Shown: positions 1-4,532 of the stretch, one piece after another
Layout: each line of letters starts with the position of its first letter
Numbering within the stretch: position 1 is the stretch's first letter
Origin: Patescibacteria group bacterium
GTDB lineage: Bacteria; Patescibacteriota; Minisyncoccia; Phycocordibacterales; SBAW01
Assembly (NCBI GenBank): GCA_028866155.1
Contig: JAGWIT010000037.1
Coordinates: 1-8,514, forward strand
Direction: 5' to 3'
DNA: 8,514 bases
Translations under genes and position numbers: made by a program
Notes under the pieces: generated by a model
The model's database searches: none
What the model saw: the letters and a program-made list of their open reading frames with translations, nothing else
What the model was told of the DNA's origin: nothing

Positions 1-40
1 TTTTGAATTTGCGCTAAATACAAGGGGGGGGTTTCGGAAA

Positions 41-265
41 TTAATGCAGGAAGCCCCAGAGAAGAAAGCCCAGAACCCCGAACACGAATAGAGCGGCGAC
101 CAGAGCCGCACTACGGGCTACACGAAGACGTTTGGGCGCTGCCGCAACGGCATCACCGACATTCCGCTGCGGAATGTCGGTGCGCCTCGCGTCAGACCCA
201 AAACGCTTCACTTGCCCTCGACGGCTCCGCTTGCCGCCCATGTGATAGGGCAGATGCTTTTTCAT
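41..265 (-). CDS. Small basic single-span membrane protein
   Basis: A 74-residue protein. Residues 1-51 are strongly basic, with many Arg and Lys and no hydrophobic stretch. Residues about 52-73 form one hydrophobic segment ending in FLH at the C-terminus. This is the layout of a C-tail-anchored protein with the basic part in the cytoplasm, where it could touch nucleic acid. I do not recognise a family. Its ATG overlaps the stop of the upstream ParB-like gene (shared ATGA, 262-265), so the two are probably translationally coupled and made from one message. The middle of the gene (residues about 28-38) is encoded by a perfect 29-bp palindrome. Tethering of the ParB-like protein or DNA to the membrane is a possible role, but that is inference from position only. 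Confidence 0.6.
   Translation of the reverse strand: MKKHLPYHMGGKRSRRGQVKRFGSDARRTDIPQRNVGDAVAAAPKRLRVARSAALVAALFVFGVLGFLLWGFLH
154..182. repeat. Perfect 29-bp palindrome (14-bp arms, 1-nt centre)
   Basis: The arm CACCGACATTCCGC (154-167) is followed by one T and then by its exact reverse complement GCGGAATGTCGGTG (169-182). The symmetry stops abruptly on both sides. It lies inside the small membrane-protein gene just downstream of the ParB-like gene. It has no T-tract, so it does not look like an intrinsic terminator. Candidate roles are a centromere-like site for the neighbouring ParB-like protein, a dimeric-regulator operator, or a recombination/resolution site. It does not resemble the canonical chromosomal parS sequence TGTTTCACGTGAAACA. 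I saw no second copy in the window. Confidence 0.85.
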
Positions 266-1074
266 GCTTCTAGTGAAGGGGTGGGAGCTGCGGCAGGAGC
301 TTCGACAACCTCATCCGGCGGGCATTCAGCGTGAACGAATACCGACGTAAGGTTTGGGTGCACCGCAAGAGTGCCGCAGCGAGCACAAATTGCACGCGCA
401 CGCGCAGACTCCGGCAGCGGCATATCGGCAGGTGGCGGCGGTGGGTTGTCAATATTGTCGAGCACGCCAGACTCCCAGAGATTGAACTGCACCTGTGCCT
501 GCAGCACAGTCCAGCCGTTAGCGGAAGCGTCTTTAATGAAGAAGTCCCGGATTTTCTCACTGGTGACTTTACCAATATATTTCGCAACGCCAAGCGAGAT
601 ACGCCCAGCACGAATGGCGGCTATAAGCTCGTCAGGATAGCCAAGCAAATCCAAACGATCACGAACCCACGCAACTGACCGGTTAATGCTTTTTGCCAGT
701 TCGGGTATTTTTGATTCATCCTCACCGATAGCTCGGCCGATGAGTAGCGCCTCGTCGACGGGGTCGACATCCGAACGCTCCAGATTTTCCGTAGCCATGA
801 CAGCGACCACACCAGCATCATCAAGCTCACGAACAACTGCAGCAATAGTTGCGGCTCCAAGTAAGCGTACGGCGAGCAGACGACGATGCCCTGCCACGCA
901 CTCAAACCGCTCGCCGCGAGGCACGACAGAAATCGGGTTGATGAGACCCAGAGAACGGATAGACTCGCTAAGCTCACGAATGCCGTCGAGATCAATATCG
1001 CTCCGCATAGGAGCGTGAGGGTCGTCAATGAGGTGAACGGCAACGTCTTCGACATTGAGTTTGGGTGTTTGCAT
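262..1074 (-). CDS. ParB/Spo0J-family DNA-binding protein with C-terminal Cys/His cluster
   Basis: A 270-residue protein. Residues about 5-100 form a ParB/sulfiredoxin-type N-terminal domain. It contains GHRRLLA (62-68), matching the GxRRxxA nucleotide-binding box of ParB CTPases, and ENLER (96-100), matching the ENxQR box. Residues about 105-165 are helical, with a helix-turn-helix around 123-142, as in the ParB central DNA-binding domain. The usual C-terminal dimerisation domain is not evident. In its place there is a run of five prolines (211-215), then C230-x2-C233-x14-H248-x2-C251, a probable zinc-binding module, and an Ala/Pro-rich tail. No ParA-type ATPase is in the window. The role could be partition, or control of transcription as for some plasmid and phage ParB homologues. 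The start is the first ATG, 13 nt after the upstream stop. No Shine-Dalgarno sequence is visible. Confidence 0.88.
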   Translation of the reverse strand: MQTPKLNVEDVAVHLIDDPHAPMRSDIDLDGIRELSESIRSLGLINPISVVPRGERFECVAGHRRLLAVRLLGAATIAAVVRELDDAGVVAVMATENLERSDVDPVDEALLIGRAIGEDESKIPELAKSINRSVAWVRDRLDLLGYPDELIAAIRAGRISLGVAKYIGKVTSEKIRDFFIKDASANGWTVLQAQVQFNLWESGVLDNIDNPPPPPADMPLPESARARAICARCGTLAVHPNLTSVFVHAECPPDEVVEAPAAAPTPSLEA

Positions 1075-1087
1075 GATAGCAGAATTA

Positions 1088-1297
1088 TTAGGAAATGTCA
1101 GTACGGTCGGGAATCATCTCGGCAACCGTGTGGCGTACATTATCGATGAACACATTTAGCTGCTCGTCGTCGAGTGCGCTCTGGTAAATGACGGCAGCGA
1201 GTCGTTGGCACTTATTCCAGCGCTGAGTTTTGTACCACGCCATCGCATCATCGGAACGCGCACTCGATCGCGCAGGAGCATTTTTATTTTCTATCAT
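1088..1297 (-). CDS. Unknown 69-aa protein, first gene of the left arm
   Basis: A short soluble protein with no family I recognise. Residues about 1-18 are polar and probably flexible. Residues 19-62 look helical, with WYKTQRWNKC (21-30) followed by hydrophobic and acidic heptad-like spacing. It ends 13 nt before the ParB-like start and is in the same orientation, so it is probably co-transcribed. The ATG at 1297 is preferred over an in-frame ATG at 1339. The longer version would add a Gly/Pro-rich stretch and would run through the poly-G tract (1306-1312) and the consensus DnaA box (1327-1335). The G-run sits about 8-14 nt upstream of the ATG and might serve as a crude ribosome-binding site. 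A role as a regulator or accessory of the divergent region is possible but not shown. Confidence 0.6.
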   Translation of the reverse strand: MIENKNAPARSSARSDDAMAWYKTQRWNKCQRLAAVIYQSALDDEQLNVFIDNVRHTVAEMIPDRTDIS

Positions 1298-1326
1298 ATA
1301 GGTATCCCCCCCACCTGGAGGGTAGT

Positions 1327-1335
1327 TTATCCACA
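1327..1335 (+). promoter_or_regulatory. Consensus DnaA box TTATCCACA
   Basis: This is an exact match to the bacterial DnaA box TTATCCACA. It lies 30 nt upstream of the 69-aa gene start. DnaA bound here could both license replication and repress or tune the left-arm promoter. The second role is inference. Confidence 0.7.
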
Positions 1336-1406
1336 GCATCTAAACTTCGCACGAATCCGACAGAAAAAGTATGGTAGCGTTTTCAGTAGGAGACGAGAGC
1401 AAAGCC

Positions 1407-1452
1407 GGTGGGGGCAACGCACAACACTATATTGTGCGAACACCCAGCCACC
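1407..1452. repeat. Nested stem-loop A with GCACAA-N7-TTGTGC core
   Basis: The inner stem is CGCACAA (1418-1424) with TTGTGCG (1432-1438), a perfect 7-bp stem around a 7-nt spacer. The outer stem is GGTGGGGG (1407-1414) with CCC-ag-CCACC (1443-1452), eight pairs with a 2-nt bulge. The inner and outer stems are separated by CAA on the left and AACA on the right. The core matches stem-loop B, 57 bp downstream. The outer arm sequence differs but remains self-complementary. Confidence 0.7.
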
Positions 1453-1465
1453 TACCTAGTATACC

Positions 1466-1505
1466 GTCTGGGCACGCACAATACGATGTTGTGCACAGCC
1501 CAGAC
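1466..1505. repeat. Nested stem-loop B with GCACAA-N7-TTGTGC core
   Basis: The inner stem is GCACAA (1476-1481) with TTGTGC (1489-1494) around a 7-nt spacer. The outer stem is GTCTGGGC (1466-1473) with its exact complement GCCCAGAC (1498-1505). The small 2/3-nt internal loop between the stems has the same placement as in stem-loop A. The two cores start 57 bp apart, roughly five and a half helical turns. The element could be a pair of operators, an initiator-binding or single-strand origin structure, or a structured RNA. Confidence 0.78.
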
Positions 1506-1528
1506 CTCTCCACCGCTCTCGTCTCTCA

Positions 1529-1546
1529 CAACGCATCGCGCGATCT
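1529..1546. repeat. Left arm of an 18-bp inverted repeat
   Basis: CAACGCATCGCGCGATCT (1529-1546) is the inverted copy of 1846-1863, with 17 of 18 positions matching. The left arm contains the 10-bp perfect palindrome ATCGCGCGAT (1535-1544); the single difference breaks that palindrome in the right arm. The pair brackets about 300 bp containing most of the hairpins and the near-consensus DnaA boxes. Confidence 0.65.
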
Positions 1547-1561
1547 ATATCTGCAAATCCG

Positions 1562-1590
1562 GGAGTTTTTTGCCGAAAGGTTTTTACTCC
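1562..1590. repeat. Hairpin GGAGT/ACTCC with T-rich internal loop and GAAA cap
   Basis: GGAGT (1562-1566) pairs with ACTCC (1586-1590). Inside are two opposed T-runs and a short stem CC-GAAA-GG (1573-1580), whose GAAA loop is a GNRA tetraloop. Pairing is modest, so a function is uncertain. The T-runs are inside the stem rather than after it, so it does not fit a plain intrinsic terminator. Confidence 0.35.
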
Positions 1591-1640
1591 ACGGGGCTGA
1601 CGAAACATCATCGTGAAAAACGGCGGCGCGGAGCCTGCCC

Positions 1641-1691
1641 GGAAAAGGTTATGCACCTTTCCCCCAATCCCCCTTTCATTTTTTGAAAGGG
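1641..1691. repeat. Two tandem hairpins sharing GAAAGG/CCTTTC sequences
   Basis: Hairpin 1: GGAAAAGGT (1641-1649) pairs with ACCTTTCC (1655-1662) around TATGC, with one bulged A. Hairpin 2: CCCTTTCA (1671-1678) pairs exactly with TGAAAGGG (1684-1691) around five T. Because the arms are similar, the 5' arm of hairpin 1 could instead pair with the 5' arm of hairpin 2, and the 3' arm of hairpin 1 with the 3' arm of hairpin 2. Alternative folds are therefore possible. The loop side of hairpin 1 overlaps a near-consensus DnaA box (TTATGCACC, 1649-1657). Confidence 0.5.
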
Positions 1692-1839
1692 ACAGGATGA
1701 ATAGTTGATTTTTGGGCGGCGGCGCTGCACAAGCTGTGGAAAAAACAGTGGATAGCGAAATCAGAACACACGCCCAAATGCACATTGAATAAATACGAGT
1801 CGCAGATTTTCGTCAGTAATCTCATCTGCTCTATGCACA
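1649..1839. promoter_or_regulatory. Cluster of near-consensus DnaA boxes
   Basis: Compared with TTATNCACA, I see TTATGCACC (1649-1657, plus strand, 8/9), TTTTCCACA (1743-1735, minus strand, a common natural variant), CTATCCACT (1755-1747, minus strand, 7/9), AAATGCACA (1776-1784, plus strand, 7/9) and CTATGCACA (1831-1839, plus strand, 8/9). With the perfect box at 1327-1335, the grouping supports a DnaA-dependent origin. Individual weak boxes could be chance. Confidence 0.5.
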
Positions 1840-1845
1840 CACGAG

Positions 1846-1863
1846 AGATCGCGCGTTGCGTTG
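1846..1863. repeat. Right arm of an 18-bp inverted repeat
   Basis: AGATCGCGCGTTGCGTTG (1846-1863) matches the reverse complement of 1529-1546 at 17 of 18 positions. It ends about 65 bp upstream of the first right-arm gene. It could be an operator half shared by the two sides of the control region, or a boundary of the origin. Confidence 0.65.
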
Positions 1864-1878
1864 GGTAGAGCAGAGCAG

Positions 1879-1903
1879 ATTGGTGATGAACAGTGCCACC
1901 AAT
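1879..1903. repeat. Inverted repeat upstream of the first right-arm gene
   Basis: ATTGGTG (1879-1885) and CACCAAT (1897-1903) are exact complements separated by 11 nt. The element ends 24 nt before the chosen ATG at 1928 and is followed by an AT-rich stretch (1901-1920). It is a candidate operator or 5'-leader hairpin for the virion operon. Confidence 0.45.
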
Positions 1904-1927
1904 TTATTAATCACTAGTTTTCGTATC

Positions 1928-2350
1928 ATGGCAAAGACAGCAGCACAGAGTTCCGCGAAGTGGGCTTCGAATTCGCAGAACGGCGCCAATAACTACGGCG
2001 CGGGTGTGCAGAACACCGCGAAGGATCAGTCGGCACTGGCAATCGCAGCCATTCCTGCTATGCAGGCAGGGCTTACCGCCGCGTTCGCCGCAAACCGTCA
2101 GCAGAAGGGTTTGCAGCGTTCCGGCAAGGCAGGCTGGCAAGCCGGTGCGCTCGAAAAGGGCGTGCCGAACTACCAGACCGGCGTTGCGGCTCCGGCTTCC
2201 AAGACGAAGTACGAGCAGAATTCCGGCGCATACGATTCGGCTCGTTCCGCAGCGGCTTCGGTCGCTCGCGGAGCCAAGGGCTCGCAGGGCAACCTCGCAC
2301 GCGTCACGGCAGTCGTGAACGCCGAGCGTGCGGTGAAAATGGGCAAATAG
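1928..2350 (+). CDS. Ala-rich repeat protein preceding the capsid gene
   Basis: A 140-residue, Ala/Gly/Lys-rich, helical-looking protein without a signal peptide. It contains an internal duplication: AKW at 10-12 followed by NYGAGV (22-27), and AGW at 68-70 followed by NYQTGV (81-86). Proteins of this style (A-K-W then G-V then a run of Ala) occur next to virion genes in uncultured phages, as far as I remember. I cannot name a characterised family. Its place directly before the probable capsid gene suggests a scaffold, internal or DNA-binding virion protein. In-frame earlier starts exist (ATG 1886, TTG 1856). ATG 1928 is chosen because similar proteins begin just before the AKW unit, and because the earlier part overlaps an inverted repeat. 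No Shine-Dalgarno sequence is present. Confidence 0.75.
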   Translation: MAKTAAQSSAKWASNSQNGANNYGAGVQNTAKDQSALAIAAIPAMQAGLTAAFAANRQQKGLQRSGKAGWQAGALEKGVPNYQTGVAAPASKTKYEQNSGAYDSARSAAASVARGAKGSQGNLARVTAVVNAERAVKMGK

Positions 2351-2376
2351 TTATTCATCTCTAATCCCCTCTCATC

Positions 2377-3243
2377 ATGGCTTATAGAGATGTACTGCTC
2401 GATGGAGCAAACCCCGGGGGGAACCTCGGTCAAGCGTTCAGTGCGAACATTCAGTCGACGCAGATCGCGCCGAAAGGCAATTTCCTCGACCACCTCATCA
2501 TCAGCATCAAGGGTACCGTAGGTACCGCGCCGGTGACGGTCGAGACTGCGCTCGCCGCGCTCTCTCAATTCACGTTCAAAGCGGGACAAGAGACGCGTAT
2601 TCAGTTGAACGGACGCGACCTCGTGGCGCTTTGCGCCGCGTACTACGGCCAGCTTCCGGGCATGGTGTGGGAAAACACCGACAACACGGGCTCGACCTTC
2701 GTCATGTCGATCAAGGTTCCTATTCAGGAAACCATCGACAAGTCGCTCGCGTACACCTACTCGATGAATTACACCGCGCAGACGAACTTCTCGTCTGTCT
2801 TGGTCGCAATGACGGCGGTGTACCTCAACGACGCGAAGGGTCGCGTGCCGGTGATTGCGGTACCGATTCCGTACACCACGCCGGGTTCAACGGGCTCGAC
2901 TTCAGTCGGTGCTCGCCTCACGAACCTTGGCAACCTCATCGGTGTGCTCGTGTTCAACACGACCACCCCGAGTGACGGTGCAGACCTGTTCGACATTCAA
3001 CGTTTGCAGCTCGTCGAAAGCGGCAAGCAGACTTCCCTACTCCTCGCGGCGAACTCCGACCCGCTCATCGGTATCAGTCAGTACCAGACGTTACAGCCAT
3101 TGGGTGAAGCCCTCGCGCTGTACTCGTATTGGTCGTTCAAGGACGAACCGATCGACGTGAAAGCTGCGTACCTCGAATTCATTGCCGATGTCGAGACGGC
3201 AAGCGAGGCAACGCGCATTATCCCGATCATCGAGAAGGTCTAG
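2377..3243 (+). CDS. Probable major capsid protein, double-jelly-roll type
   Basis: A 288-residue protein rich in predicted beta strands. The block FLDHLIISIKGTV (36-48), then an aromatic/charged strand (64-76) and LNGRDLVAL (77-85), is the pattern I associate with the first strands of double-jelly-roll capsid proteins of tailless, membrane-containing bacterial viruses. FVMSIKVPIQ (108-117) follows, as at the end of a first barrel. A second set of strand-like blocks starts around 178 (RLTNLGNLIGVLVF) and runs to RLQLVE (209-214), then on to residue 275. The length fits the small end of the lineage; the PM2 capsid protein is of similar size. There is no signal peptide. It sits second in the virion operon with no Shine-Dalgarno sequence (CTCATC before ATG). 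A single-jelly-roll or other virion protein remains possible. A structure prediction would settle the fold. Confidence 0.62.
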   Translation: MAYRDVLLDGANPGGNLGQAFSANIQSTQIAPKGNFLDHLIISIKGTVGTAPVTVETALAALSQFTFKAGQETRIQLNGRDLVALCAAYYGQLPGMVWENTDNTGSTFVMSIKVPIQETIDKSLAYTYSMNYTAQTNFSSVLVAMTAVYLNDAKGRVPVIAVPIPYTTPGSTGSTSVGARLTNLGNLIGVLVFNTTTPSDGADLFDIQRLQLVESGKQTSLLLAANSDPLIGISQYQTLQPLGEALALYSYWSFKDEPIDVKAAYLEFIADVETASEATRIIPIIEKV

Positions 3244-3252
3244 CCCTTCTCG
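3231..3252 (+). terminator. 8-bp hairpin spanning the capsid-gene stop codon
   Basis: CGAGAAGG (3231-3238) pairs exactly with CCTTCTCG (3245-3252) around a 6-nt loop that contains the TAG stop. No T-run follows, so this is not a classical intrinsic terminator. It may protect or trim the 3' end of a capsid message, or attenuate reading into the downstream genes and give capsid excess. Confidence 0.4.
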
Positions 3253-3263
3253 GCCAAGGGGTC

Positions 3264-3482
3264 ATGCTGTTCAGCAGGTGTCAACGATGCGGACGCCAAT
3301 TGGTACAACCGAAAGGCATCTTTAAGACGTTGAAGCCTGCTGCGAGCAGAATCCCTTGGTGCCTACCCTGCTACAAATATCTATGCGAACACTATTCATC
3401 GGCACTACTCCAGTCCTTGTATCGTCGCCTAACCCAAACCGGCAATACTGGCGGCTCGAATTCACGCCCTCGTCAGTCGTAG
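3264..3482 (+). CDS. Possible zinc-ribbon micro-protein
   Basis: A 72-residue reading frame starting 20 nt after the capsid stop. C6-x2-C9 and C33-x2-C36 (in WCLPCYKYLC) form the paired CxxC layout of a zinc ribbon, with an extra C41 and H43. AAGGGG lies just 2 nt before the ATG, which is unusually close for a ribosome-binding site. The last 100 nt overlap the next gene in another frame, and the C-terminal tail after about residue 55 looks like low-constraint sequence. Without it, 3244-3382 would be an unusually large gap for this operon. I regard it as more likely real than not. A small virion or regulatory DNA-binding protein is a guess. Confidence 0.5.
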   Translation: MLFSRCQRCGRQLVQPKGIFKTLKPAASRIPWCLPCYKYLCEHYSSALLQSLYRRLTQTGNTGGSNSRPRQS

Positions 3483-3712
3483 CCGGAAATACCGGCCACG
3501 TCTTCGTCGGTCGTGGATTCGTGCCAAACGGCGTTGTGGGCGACCCGAACCAAGGCGACGTGCTCAACCCGGGCGCTTTCATCGACGAGGAAACCAACTA
3601 CCCGGGCGACACGTCGGTGTTCAAGGGCGCAATTTGGGCGGTAGCAGACGCTGCTTCGCAGCAAACCACCTACGACGAGAAGAATCTCGACCAAGGTGCA
3701 GCAACAGCATAA
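3383..3712 (+). CDS. Small beta-rich virion-type protein
   Basis: A 109-residue protein. The pattern of a short lead strand (about 1-14), then PNPNRQYWRLEF (16-27), then HVFVGRGFVPN (39-49), an acidic Gly/Pro loop, and finally GAIWAVAD (82-89), resembles small single-beta-domain proteins common in phage structural modules. Those typically read as R-x-L-x-I-x-N, then V-Y-V-G, then a Gly-rich turn, then I-Y-A-V. The name is by pattern only. A minor capsid, vertex or spike-base role would fit its place after the capsid gene. ATG 3383 is preferred over 3356 because the similarity begins there. The longer start would overlap the zinc-ribbon frame even more. Confidence 0.65.
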   Translation: MRTLFIGTTPVLVSSPNPNRQYWRLEFTPSSVVAGNTGHVFVGRGFVPNGVVGDPNQGDVLNPGAFIDEETNYPGDTSVFKGAIWAVADAASQQTTYDEKNLDQGAATA

Positions 3713-3722
3713 TTACTTCACC

Positions 3723-3902
3723 ATGACTTTCGCCCAACTCAAAACCCAAGCGCTGCGACTGTTCTACTCGTTCATTGGCGCAGTCGCAGGCGCAGCGGCA
3801 CTCGCCGCGCTCAATTGGGTAGGCGCTCACATCCCTACCGCAATACAGTTCATCGGCTCACTCGTAACCGCGCACGCCGCACAATCCGCGAGCGGCAACT
3901 AG
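3723..3902 (+). CDS. Small membrane protein, holin-like by position
   Basis: A 59-residue protein. The N-terminus is basic and amphipathic (1-12). Residues about 13-33 form an Ala-rich membrane segment, and residues about 37-52 form a second, weaker hydrophobic or amphipathic stretch. It begins 10 nt after the previous stop and ends 3 nt before the peptidoglycan-peptidase gene. Adjacent holin and endolysin genes are a common phage arrangement, so a holin is plausible. In an internal-membrane virus it could equally be a virion membrane protein. ATG 3723 is preferred over 3696, since the earlier start would begin inside the previous gene. No Shine-Dalgarno sequence is present (CTTCACC before ATG). 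Confidence 0.65.
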   Translation: MTFAQLKTQALRLFYSFIGAVAGAAALAALNWVGAHIPTAIQFIGSLVTAHAAQSASGN

Positions 3903-3905
3903 CCT

Positions 3906-4532
3906 ATGCAACCATTCCGCGTACCGATCTCGATACCCGACACGCAGCGCGTAACGCTCACGCAGCCGTTCGGCCCTGTATCGAATCCTCTCGAACCAGA
4001 AGGGCCGAACGGCGAGCCGCACTTCCACTACGGTATCGACCTCGTATGCGGCGACGATCACCACACCTACGGTGTGGCTATTGTCTGTCCATTCCCGAGC
4101 ATCACCATCACGGAAAAAACTTGGGAAGGAGCGATGAACCCAACCGGCAACGGCATTGTGGGCGTATACACGGACGCAGAAGGCGTCGTGCATAAAATCG
4201 TGCTCTGGCACTGTTCCAAAATCAACGACGCCATTGAGTACAAGGAAGGCGACGTGATGGCGTACATCGGGAACGCGGGGCTGGTATTCCCTGCCCCATC
4301 GCTCCGCGATCCGTACGCCGGTGCACACCTGCACCTCGGTTACTACCGAGGCGACATACTCACCGACCCACTCACAGCGTTCGACATCACCAACCCATAC
4401 CGCGGGCCTGCACCTACGCAGGCGCTCGAAATGCCGCCCGCACAGTGGGTCGTGGCAAAGATAGAGGCATTTATGGCTCCATTCTTGCCGCAAGCGACTC
4501 CGCCTGCTCAACCTAACCAACCAACGCCATGA
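3906..4532 (+). CDS. M23/LytM-type zinc metallopeptidase (peptidoglycan hydrolase)
   Basis: A 208-residue protein. The M23 signature is complete: HYGID (41-45) gives the first zinc ligands H41 and D45. LWHCSKI (100-106), with H102, matches the active-site region. GDVMAYIGNAG (115-125) matches the Gly-rich G-x-x-I-G-x-x-G segment. HLH (141-143) supplies catalytic H141 and zinc ligand H143. Members cut peptide cross-links in peptidoglycan. There is no signal peptide, so access needs a holin, cell entry as part of the virion, or release at lysis. The C-terminal tail from about 165 is Pro/Gln-rich and may be a linker or anchor. A 13-bp perfect inverted repeat (3965-4013) lies within codons about 20-36. 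The stop overlaps the adhesin start (ATGA). Confidence 0.85.
   Translation: MQPFRVPISIPDTQRVTLTQPFGPVSNPLEPEGPNGEPHFHYGIDLVCGDDHHTYGVAIVCPFPSITITEKTWEGAMNPTGNGIVGVYTDAEGVVHKIVLWHCSKINDAIEYKEGDVMAYIGNAGLVFPAPSLRDPYAGAHLHLGYYRGDILTDPLTAFDITNPYRGPAPTQALEMPPAQWVVAKIEAFMAPFLPQATPPAQPNQPTP
3965..4013. repeat. Perfect 13-bp inverted repeat inside the M23 gene
   Basis: GCCGTTCGGCCCT (3965-3977) and AGGGCCGAACGGC (4001-4013) are exact complements separated by 23 nt. The loop can itself form a short TCGA/TCGA stem (3981-3984 with 3991-3994). It lies about 60 nt after the start codon, so a message hairpin here could slow or time peptidase translation. Confidence 0.7.

Larger units (their letters stand above)
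1298..1927. other. Divergent gene-free region, candidate replication origin and control region
   Basis: About 630 bp separate the minus-strand arm from the plus-strand arm. Open frames here are short, overlap the structured elements and look like chance. The region holds one consensus DnaA box and several 7-8/9 matches, two nested stem-loops with a shared core, three other hairpins, an 18-bp inverted repeat with its arms about 300 bp apart, and AT-rich patches (around 1785-1795 and 1901-1920). Both arms are transcribed away from it. Clustered DnaA boxes between divergent operons are typical of a host-DnaA-dependent origin. I could not assign a convincing -35/-10 pair on either strand. No replication initiator gene lies in the window, so the mode of replication is open. 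Confidence 0.6.

Noticed and set aside
154..182. Intrinsic terminator for the left-arm operon
   Set aside because: There is no T-tract on either side, and the palindrome is inside the coding region of the last gene rather than after it.
621..1055. 144-residue minus-strand frame with hydrophobic stretches
   Set aside because: It overlaps the ParB-like gene in another frame. The ParB-like frame has clear family motifs, and this one has none.
1371..1686. Plus-strand frames of 81 and 92 residues in the control region
   Set aside because: They overlap each other and the stem-loops, and show no motif or coding-like composition.
1456..1785. 109-residue minus-strand frame with a signal-peptide-like start
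   Set aside because: It runs through stem-loop B, the hairpins and the DnaA-like boxes, has irregular composition and no recognisable motif. I judge it a chance frame in the control region, though a real gene is not excluded.
1298..1927. tRNA, tmRNA or CRISPR array
   Set aside because: No tRNA T-loop pattern and no regularly spaced direct repeats were found. The stem-loops are two unequal elements, not an array.
1320..1927. Sigma-70-type promoters for the two arms
   Set aside because: I saw TATA-like hexamers (for example around 1460 and 1904) but no partner -35 element at proper spacing, so I do not report a promoter.
3858..4520. 220-residue minus-strand frame
   Set aside because: It lies opposite the M23 peptidase gene, whose zinc motifs are complete. 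Its Arg/Val-rich composition is typical of an antisense frame in GC-rich DNA.
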